DNA of 64,000 nt from Helopsaltes ochotensis (Eukaryota; Chordata; Aves; Passeriformes; Locustellidae): assembly GCA_013400155.1 (NCBI GenBank), contig VXBM01000679.1, positions 220,410 through 284,409 of the forward strand, written 5' to 3'. Numbering within the stretch: position 1 is the first letter of the stretch; each line of letters begins with the position of its first letter. The notes under the pieces were generated by a model, which was not told the origin of the DNA, searched no databases, and worked only from the letters and a program-made list of their open reading frames with translations. The position numbers were made by a program, and so were the translations under genes. Of this stretch, positions 59,528 to 64,000 are shown one piece after another.

Positions 59528-62500
59528 TATAAAACAAGTAGATTATTTTTCTAACTGCATCTGTTTAATTAGTGGCTATTTATATCTGTGGGTGGTACCT
59601 TACTTTTCCACAATTTTATCATTGCTTTGGCTTGTCTCTTTGTCCTGAATGCCAGCATAACCCAAGTATGGAATGCCATTATGTTTTCTTTTTTAAAAAA
59701 ACTAACGAAGTGGTTAAGCCAAGTAATTAATTTGTTGCAACTTTATGTTTTTCAAAGTCATCTTTAAATAAGAGATTATTTTAGGTCAACCTGTCTTTTT
59801 TTTTTTCTGGTTACAAGACATCATTCATTATAAAAGTTTGACTTGACATTCATCTGAGACGCCTAATTAGAATTAAGAGGGAAAAAATATGCTACTATTG
59901 TCATTAACAAGGAGAGACAGCTGCTGTTACTCCTGTAAAAAAACCTCAAGATTTTATAGATTTTTTTTTTTTGTGGGACAGAAAGCAACACACAAGCCTT
60001 GGGGACTATAAAACAATCAATAAAAGAAAATAATGAATAATAGGTCACCAAATCAGCAGTCACTAATGCATGTGACCTCCTTGTATATTTGAAGGTTCAA
60101 AAGAAGTCTCCTTTGATGCCTAGTAGGTAACTACAGAAATTCCTGCAAGAAATCCTAGGCATTCTTGTTCTTTTAGCCTATTTAATTTTTAGACAGCTTT
60201 GGATGACTGCACTGGAGGTAACAGCAACCCTCCAAGATCAAACATCCACCAACTCTTTACCTGGATTGTTCCTTCCTCTTTGCTGATGTAATCACTTTCA
60301 TTATCCCTCTTCAGGTGGCCTGACTTTGTTGGGAATCCTTAGCTTGTCATGTCTCGTGGAAACAGTGGCACTTTCTGTATCTTTGTTTGACAGCTCTATT
60401 ACAGTGCCTCAAAACTCAGGAATTTAATACATAGGCCTCCTCAATATCTCTAATGGCAAATTTTATGAAAAAAACCCCACCTTTTCTTGGACTTTGATCA
60501 TAGAACTTTCTCTGGCTGGCTGTTCTTGGTTCCTAGCTCCTCTGGCTGTGCCCCTTGCCTTCTTTCACCCACCTCTGAAGCAAAGCCAGTGTCCTGGTTT
60601 TGTCTTTTCAAACTATCTTTATGAAAACTCGTCACAGCTCTTGGCACAATGGCCTCACCTTAATAGCTACATGAAAGTCACACATGACTCTGTACATCCT
60701 CCAAATAGCTCACCCCAGGAAAGCTACTGCAGATAACAGGGAGCCAAATGGGGCAGAGTTTTATTTTCAGGTTGGTGTCATTTGTCTTTTAGGCTGTAAC
60801 ATGGAAACTTTTGAATAATACATCCAATCAGCTCCACCATTTCTCAAAGAATGTCCTAGGCATAAATTCATAGGTATTTACAGATTTAAGCAGAATCAAA
60901 TGAGAAAAAAAAAGCTAAACAGGGGATGTATGAAGCTCAGATATTGAGCTGGCAGACCCAGAGGCTACAATAGGATCTGAAATTGCCCACAGATCAAAGC
61001 TATTAGCAGCATGCAGCGTGACAACAAAATATCTCATCTCTGCTTGTCTTCCCATAGCAGAAATAGGAGAATTAATAATGGTGTGAAAGGAGTGTGGAGG
61101 GAAGAAGCCATAAGGGTCCAACATGTATAAAGTATGAAGAGTGATTGGTGTGGGCATGGAAAGAGTCCCTGTGGGGCTGGAAGGAAGGACTCAGATCTGG
61201 GCATGTCCAGGCGTTGGGAGGACATCCATAGTGTCTGATACCATGAAGGAAAGGGGACTCTCGAGGCATTCCCAAAAGATTTAACAGAAGGGGAAAGTGG
61301 TGGATAGGAGCTCTGTAAGCTGGATAGGCACAAATAAAAATTGCTTAGTGTAAGAAAAGGCCTAAGAAGCAGTCTGCTGAAGTGGCTGTCACCCTGAATA
61401 GTGATTGCCACGGGAGATTATGCAAGAAAAATATTCCCATGAAAGCTTAGAATGCTTGGTGTTAAAGATAAAACAAAAGCTTTGGCAATGGGTTGGTATC
61501 TTCCAACCTTAGCTATATCTGAATAACCATATTTAAAAAGGTGTGCAAACTACATAATCAGTGCTTCCAGTAGTTGAAATAACCTGTTGCTCATCCTATC
61601 TATGCCCTTGTTGGCTGTCATGAGTTTTGTCTGAGGAGTTTCAATCTTTCCCATAGAAGTGACTCAGCAGTGAATGATAATACTTGACTTTTATAAGAAC
61701 AGACTGTTGTCTGCCTTGGGTTAGCAAACACTGCCTGAAATTCATCCTGGGGGGTTCTTTTCCGGTTAGAAATATGGGTCATTTTTATCACTTTTTTTTT
61801 GGTCTGTGGTGATGGCATTTGGGGTCCTCTTATTTTTGTTAGGCATTGGCAACTTCTTTTCCTTCATCCACAGGTCACAGGTCTGGTAATTCTGGTCTGT
61901 GACTAAGAAGTGACATTCTCTTAAAAAAAAAAAGCTGTTATGTTGTTGATGCCTTTTTCTTTTTTTTAAACCAATTTCTCTGGAATTTATGCTGCATTTT
62001 GTCCTAGTACTTGTGACCACAAAAGCTAGGGTGTGTTGTACTTCTATTGTTATAACAGAGAATTACAAAATTGAGGCAGTTGCAACTTGTAATCCATTAT
62101 CTATGAACTTGCATGGAATCCCATCTTGGCCAAATTATGGTGAGCCTTTGTTATTTAGAACACTCCATTCTAACCCAGTATTTAAGATGAGAATTGATCA
62201 GAAGATTGCACCACTGGTAGAACGATTCATCCAATACAAACTTGTAGAGGGTTTTTTGTTCTTTTTCAGATTTAAAAAATAATAATTTGTTTCTGTAACT
62301 TCCAGAAGGTTTTTTTCCCATGCCAGTTGTACTGTCCCTAAGATTCAGCCTGACAGGAATGTGAAACCAGCAGCTGTCCAGGTACCTCAGCGTGGAATGG
62401 TTCTTTTTAAAGGCTCACCTTGTGTGCAACTTCTTTTTGGTGCTCGGATAAATTTTCCAGTGAATACAACTTCTGTGTGGTTTGTTAATCCTTTCCTGAC

Positions 62501-64000
62501 ATCTGGTCCCAGAGATGTGTAGTACAGGCAGTCTCTCAAACTATCAGACTAATAAGTTTTACTTCACAGAAGCAGACCAGAGATAATCACTTCTTCTAAA
62601 TATTCAGATCAGGGCATTTGGATGGCTTTTATCAGTTGGGCTCGGTTAAGGCCAAAGAGAAAAAATGGGAAAAAATAACCACTAAGAATGGATGTAACAC
62701 TTCTGGATCTCCTTTACTAATTTGGTTCTACTCAGAGTAATGCCTTTTTTAATTAGTTAAATAACAGCACTTCTGCATTTCAGAATGCACTCAGGGTATC
62801 TGCCACTATCTTTGTGTCTTCATCTTGTGTTTTCAACAGTGAGGTATTTTTCCCTTAGGAGAAGTCTGAACTTATTCAGTAAGTATGATTTTGACAACTT
62901 AGCTTTCTCTTGGTGTTAACAGTTCAGCACAATGGAATTTATGTCAAGGTGTTATCTTTTGCTAAAAACACAAAAAGAACTTTAGAGAATGCTTAAGAGA
63001 TTTAAGAAAAGCATTGAAATCCTGATCAGCAGAGAAGGTCTACCCAATGCACAGAGTTGATAGTTTGATTCTGCATCAAAAAATTCCACCCAGATTCACA
63101 CTGGATCCCTGTTGCATCATTTCAAGTGCTATTTTCATCTTTGTGTGATGTGATTCAAAGTGTTTCAGACATAAGGGTTCCCATTCTGTTTACATTATTA
63201 AACAAGCATAGCCTTTGCTTTTGACACTGTGTTCAGACTCATAATGCCTCTAGTAATTATCTTTCGCTGAATACCAATATTTATTTAGAAAATTAAATAT
63301 GGCAACTAATCAGATACAAAATCCTGCTTTGAAAATATATTCAGAGCCTCAGTGAGAATTGCTCCCATGTGATCACAGCTTTGTCCTCAAGCTGTTTGTT
63401 CAGATGTGGCTTTGCTCTTATACCTCAACAATTTTTCCTGTGCTGTGCATGTTTGCATTATACAAGTAAATCATATAAAGTGAAGAAAGGTGGTACATTT
63501 TATTAGAAAAAAATGCTATAAATGGGAAAGACCAGCTTTACAGTGTTTTGGGGCTTGAAATAAACAGCAAAATTAAAGCTGAATTTTGATACAATTGTGC
63601 CAGTTTAGCTGGACACACTTCTGCACCCCTTCTCATGGAGCAGCTTTGAAATATTTTAGAGTTGCTCCCTATTTTTGAAAACCTATTTGTTGTTCTTTTT
63701 ACCATTTTGTTTTCTGCATTTGTGCCAAGGAGTACACTTCTAAGGGCTGCAGTTCAAGTCTGTACCTGCTTGCTAACACCATCTTTTGGACAGAAGAATT
63801 TTTCAGTAGCTCTCAAAATATTTAGTCAATTCACTGCAATAATTGCTTTGGCCTCTTTATTCTGTCTACCATAAATATTTGGTCTGATCAACCTCAGATT
63901 ATACAAATTCATTAGCCAGGTTCAAACCATAAGAATCAATGCTCTTATTCAACAGTTTATTATAGATAAAAAGTATTTTTGTCAAGTAATAATGCTGATC

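Larger units (their letters stand above)
55789..64000. other. intergenic DNA, right part of the window
   Basis: AT-rich with GC-rich patches near 57180-57420 and 58230-58960. An unassigned 161-codon minus frame lies at 58580-59065, and two CTCF-like motifs at 59385 and 59514. No recognised gene, RNA gene or complete transposon. Confidence 0.5.

Noticed and set aside
1..64000. CRISPR arrays, operons, bacterial elements or endogenous retrovirus
   Set aside because: The DNA is a vertebrate nuclear locus. I saw no regularly spaced repeats, no LTR pairs and no retroviral protein motifs.

Overview
This is nuclear DNA from a vertebrate, almost certainly a bird. It holds two split genes with GT-AG introns whose exons translate to well-known vertebrate proteins. 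It also carries several fragments of the CR1 LINE, the dominant avian retrotransposon. The species cannot be fixed from the sequence.

Layout, left to right. Positions 1-2750 are AT-rich and show no supported gene. A CpG-rich block (about 2755-3010), a CR1 3' fragment (3021-3503, minus) and an assembly gap (3632-4137) form the upstream side of DNAJC19. DNAJC19 lies on the plus strand; five of its six coding exons are visible between 4238 and 7351, with its likely 3' end near 7980. About 1.2 kb further on is the 3' end of FXR1, which runs on the minus strand. Sixteen of the 17 coding exons of FXR1 are visible between 10067 and 33107, and a long first intron leads to a second gap (42379-43023) inside a CpG-rich region. 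The two genes therefore converge tail to tail, as they do in human. From 43.2 to 64 kb I find no protein-coding gene I can support: an inverted pair of CR1 ends, a small tandem duplication, a pair of CTCF-like motifs, and a few open frames of unknown meaning.

The two genes do different jobs. DNAJC19 is the small J-protein of the mitochondrial inner membrane linked to the TIM23 import motor. FXR1 is the RNA-binding paralogue of FMRP. Every FXR1 exon joins in phase. With a 51-nt first exon, which is assumed and lies in the gap, the all-exon protein would be 677 residues. Both gaps cover first exons and promoters, so the two start codons are not visible.

Nothing here is clearly a new biological system. 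The best leads are the splicing layout of the FXR1 tail (81-nt and 92-nt exons, an RBFOX core motif just downstream of the 81-nt exon, and an alternative short tail), a hairpin next to an FXR1 5' splice site, a pair of repeated CTCF-like modules, and unusual GC-rich blocks inside introns.
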